Shown here piece by piece: positions 60,244-64,000 of a DNA stretch of 64,000 nt. The stretch is from Mucor racemosus (taxonomy: Eukaryota; Mucoromycota; Mucoromycetes; Mucorales; Mucoraceae), in assembly GCA_027405735.1 (NCBI GenBank), contig JAPEHQ010000012.1:744001-808000 (forward strand), written 5' to 3'. Within the stretch, counting starts at the first letter, position 1; each line of letters begins with the position of its first letter. The notes beneath the pieces were generated by a model that made no database searches, was not told the DNA's origin, and saw only the letters and a program-made list of their open reading frames with translations. Both the position numbers and the translations under genes were made by a program.

Positions 60244-60778
60244 TGTCGTATATTTTCAAACTTGATAAATAATACTTAAAAAAAAAGAATACTACTAAAA
60301 GAGAATGAGTAATAAATCAGTTCATCGACTGTATAATAAAAACAAGATATCGTTTATTTAGATATAAAAGTATGGCCTTTTACATTGATTTGACATTGAG
60401 ATCCTGAGATATAACCTAAGGCACTATTGAACCATTAGATCTGTTTGATAGTAATCTATGGATGGAAATAAATCAATCATAATTTGACCGTTCTTGCAGA
60501 GCTTGTAAGTTGTCTTGTTTAAATGCTGCGCTAAATGTGCTTGGATGATGTTGATTTGATAGCTACTGGACTGATTAACCGTTGGGATAAAATAGTATGG
60601 TGTCATAATTGAGGTCCAAGCGCTTTTGGTAATTACTAGATTAAACTTGGTACGCTAGGAGTTTCTTATATCCGATATCAAGACTTGCACTTCAATACAT
60701 GTCGTAGTCAATAGATTGTAAGCTGTATTGATACTGTAGAAGGTGATAACGTATAATACTGGTAGGTGGAATACAACA
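60244..60778 (+). mobile_element. LTR family L3, copy 2
   Basis: Matches 31673-32194 along its length (TGTCGTATATTTT ... GGAATACAACA). The flanks ATGTC and GATTC are not duplicates, and repeat C copy 2 begins directly at its right end. It may therefore be a recombinant or a 5' LTR whose partner lies outside the window. Confidence 0.7.
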
Positions 60779-63700
60779 GATTCTGTCCATGTGCATGACA
60801 TTAATCCCATATATGCATAATAGTAGAATTGCCCATAAGCATACCATTATCATTATTTGTTTATAATAAGGAAATCTGACCACGAGCATAATAATGAGCT
60901 GATTGTATGGGCACAAATTGGTTTATATATGAGATATGAGCATCGTGCCGTTCTCAAAATTCTATTTCATTTTTTTACTGGAATGGGTTTTTAAATCACA
61001 TTTGTTTTTACTAATATAAATTATAGGCAATACAATTCAATAAGTTGTTGATGTAGAGCAATACATGCAAGATCCAATATATTTACGATTATCATCATTT
61101 ATAAATATGTTTATAGCATTATAGCTATAATGTTTACAGTTTATAGTAACAATGGGTTTTGCTCGAGCATAAACATAAATGACACTTACTGCTTAAATCT
61201 ATATGATGCAAGCCAAATCTAAGATTATATATGTTACTTTATCACTCATAAAATTTAAACAAATTAACCTATAAACTTACTATTTTAGTTTACGATTGTC
61301 AGCTGTAAATAGATTTGTTTTCAAGTATACAGTAGCTACGATGAAAACTATGGTTATTAGACAAAACATTAGATTATTCTTTTTTTTTGTTTCTATATCA
61401 TTTGAAATTGTATCGCTTTTAGGGAACATTTCGTGGGTTTGTAGCCAGTTCTAGCGTTTTATTGAGTAGATTTAAATATTGTTCCTTTCGATTTGATCTG
61501 GTAAGTGGTAATCCAGAAATACATCCAACAATACAGTAATAAATAATAATATTTGATCTTACAGTAGAATGCGGTTAAATAAAAATATCAGTCTCCTCTA
61601 ATATAATGACTGCTACCTACGTTAAAACATTAGTCTCTTATATTAGCATACGTACATACTGTATTCAGATAAAAGAAAAGAATACCAATTTGTTAGTTTG
61701 ATATGCCTTATCAAATGGTAAGTATACCCTTGGAATATGGAAAACAAAAGAGGGAAATAACACACGTAGAAAAGGATTTTTAAGGCTTTACATTATTCAG
61801 CGCAATTAAAACCCTTCTAAATTGCACATTTCAGTCAATGTAAAAGCAGTATTACAGCGCATCAACACATAAACTAAATAAAATAGGCAATATCTGCTGT
61901 TATCATAGAAGCATACATTTTTCTATTAGAAAAACCATCTGTCATATCAAACATTTATTAAAAAATTGCAAAAGCGAGCCCGTAGAGCGATGCCGTAATT
62001 GAACATAGCAAGATCAAACAGCCAAGTCTCTTATACTCTGGTATATATCTAAGTTTTAAATAAAAATGCGTTTTTTTTTTTTTACTTTTCTTACATTTAA
62101 CCATGTACGGTCCGAAAATTCAGTTTTTTTAGCGGACATTTTCGGGGCTCATTTCATCCTTACCAACACTCATGATTTTGATCAAAAAATAGAAAAATCA
62201 AATTTTGATACCAAAATCAACGTTTAAATATACTACATTGTGAGAGAAAATTGTAGCCATAACTAATACACATTTTATAAAAGCTTAATATTAAATGTTA
62301 ATTAATGAGAATTTGTAGTTTTGTCCCAAAAACGATTTTTTGATTAAAGGATTTTCATGTAATATTTCGCAATAAAAATATTTGTAATTTTTATTGAGCA
62401 AATAGAGCGCTAAATTTTGCATATGTGTATATTCTTTGTTTTATAATTGGAAGTATAATTAACTCTAGATTTGCAAAACCAGAAAAAAAAAATTAAAAAA
62501 TGTCAAAATTGATGATCTGGACAAAAATAATTTTCTAAATTAATATTCCGCTTATAAGCCTTGTAAATCTTAAAAATAAGATATTTTATAATACCGGAGA
62601 ACTTTTTCAAGATTTTACGATGTTGTACCCACTTATATCAAGCTTATTACTATAAATATTTATATATGCTAATATTATATGGTGGTTTATTTGATGGTAA
62701 TATAGTATTAATTTATAATTATTGCGCTAGAGGTAATTTACATTGAGTTTTAATGTTACCTCTCCAATATCATAAACATAAACATGGCCATTACTGGAAC
62801 CTATTGCCACCTTTTTACCCTCTTTGTCCCAAATCAATTTATTCAATGCTTTATTAAAACCGACTTAAGTACTTCCAAATGGTTCCTTGGTATTTTCATT
62901 CAGATTTCATAAACTAAATTGAATGGTTCCATCTACAGTAATATCAAACGCATCATCAACCCGCCTTATGATAAATGTCAATCTAAAATCAGAAATATCC
63001 CATTTTTATTGTTATTAGCTATGAAAAGCTTGATTTTTAATAATGCAGCAATTAAATAAAAACAAGACGATACTAATAGCATATAATGAGTATTTAACAT
63101 CTAAGTAAGTTTGATAAAGTATGCTTTTAAACCCTTTTAAAAATCCTGAAGCAAACGCAAAACCTTAGTCCTGTAATTTCTATCCATCAAAATGTTGCGA
63201 TTTCCACTACACAATTAATGCACCTTTTATCAATCTTGACATCTTGACCTCAATACACATTGGGTATTAGCTTTTTACCAGTTGTATTCTCTCTGATTAA
63301 TTAACATTCAGTTATATTGAACGATGATTTGCAGCATTGCCAAAAAAAAGAATAAATAATGCTTCAAGGGTTTTCTGCATATCAAATTATGCAATTTAGT
63401 AGCAATGATTGTATTAACTATGCTTTTTAAACCTATTTTATGTTAATCAAAATAATTAGTATTTTCATTCAAAAGTAAGGTTTGCTTTACACATTTACAT
63501 TCACCCATTCAATAAATAATATTGCATTTATTATCCGTTATATCAATCTAACCAACTTTACCTTGATTCGATACATTTGACAATTAAATGCCTAAATTAC
63601 ACTTGAGCCATTAGGTACAGTATCGCCACAAAAAAATCTCGTACAGGTCGACGAAGCATCACAATTTGGATCATTTTTTTCTGTTCATAGATCTGAGCTC

Positions 63701-63950
63701 TCTCTCTCACATTTATAAATCTCTGCATAAACCATATCTCTATCTTTTCAATTTAACTGAAATAAGTTGAACTCCAACATCGTATTTGATAAAACGCTTT
63801 ACTTTATTGCGATCCAACACAGCTAATTTGACGTTATTTTAGCATCAGTAGTTGAATCAGATAAATTTGATATTAGAAGACCCCTTTTAATAGTTTTGCA
63901 TATCATGAGCTAATAATGATGGACCATTAGTATACTGTAGATACGCTAAT
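60779..63950. repeat. Repeat family C, copy 2
   Basis: Colinear with 27312-31640 but without the family B and LTR insertions found there. Contains GAGCCCGTAGAGCGATGCCG (61976-61995), the dynein-like exon on the minus strand (62760-63000) and, near the end, TCGCCACAAAAAAATCTCGT (63624-63643). It may continue beyond the window. Confidence 0.8.
62760..63000 (-). pseudogene. Dynein intermediate chain-like fragment, copy 2 (better preserved)
   Basis: Minus-strand reading gives DDAFDITVDGTIQFSL, a TGA at the position of Trp in the WNLN motif, then NLNENTKEPFGST, a TAA, and VGFNKALNKLIWDKEG followed by KKVAIGSSNGHVYVYDIGE and a donor-like GTAACA. The order VDG - WNLN - ALN - W - AIG - VYDIGE follows the C-terminal WD40 end of cytoplasmic dynein intermediate chain. 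Two in-frame stops and the lack of other exons show it is a non-functional fragment. It lies within repeat C, so it was duplicated with it. Confidence 0.65.
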
Positions 63951-64000
63951 CAAGGATAGTGAGTTAACTCCTCTAATGGATGGATGAGCTGATTATTAGT

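Noticed and set aside
1..64000. CRISPR arrays, bacterial operons, rRNA genes
   Set aside because: No regularly spaced direct repeats with unique spacers, no rRNA-like sequence, and all genes are spliced eukaryotic genes.

Overview
This window looks like nuclear DNA from an early-diverging filamentous fungus, most probably Mucoromycota of the Mucorales type. The evidence is AT-rich DNA, compact protein-coding genes cut by many short GT-AG introns (mostly 50-90 nt, often with CTAAC/CTAAT-like branch sites), poly-Gln and poly-Asn tracts, and fungal versions of conserved eukaryotic genes. No species is claimed. The standard genetic code fits every gene. All exon models here were spliced by hand from reading-frame phase and splice consensus, and all close in frame.

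Layout: (1) 1-2.8 kb: the 3' end of a Gln-rich gene, an Irc21-like cytochrome b5-domain gene and a 69-residue unknown. (2) 2.8-7.2 kb: interspersed repeats, two of them carrying nested solo-LTR-like insertions. (3) 7.3-16.6 kb: PRPP synthetase, proteasome beta-4, a PY-motif membrane protein, and a divergent acyl-protein thioesterase / Ric8 pair. (4) 17.1-22.4 kb: a long low-complexity coiled-coil gene and a TVP15/COPI-associated four-helix membrane protein. (5) 22.4-34.5 kb: a gene-poor block of nested repeats with one intact tRNA-Arg(ACG). (6) 34.6-52.3 kb: a dense gene block with a choline-transporter-like protein, a CCCH+PUF RNA-binding protein, Oxa1, Atp11, a HEATR6-like protein and a peroxisomal ABCD half-transporter. 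(7) 52.4-64.0 kb: a second repeat block that shares families with block 5.

Functional themes: Oxa1 and Atp11 are divergent and both serve assembly of the mitochondrial ATP synthase and inner membrane. Acyl-protein thioesterase and Ric8 are divergent and both can act on G-alpha subunits. HEATR6-like and ABCD lie in tandem, only 142 bp apart.

The repeat blocks are the most unusual part. At least five transposable-element-like families can be separated by comparing copies inside the window. Several insertions have 5-bp target-site duplications, and three can be checked against an empty site in a paralogous copy in the same window. A roughly 3-kb repeat present twice (about 27.3-31.6 and 60.8-63.95 kb) carries, on the minus strand, a decayed fragment resembling the C-terminal WD40 region of cytoplasmic dynein intermediate chain. 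This suggests that a host gene piece was captured or amplified with the repeat.
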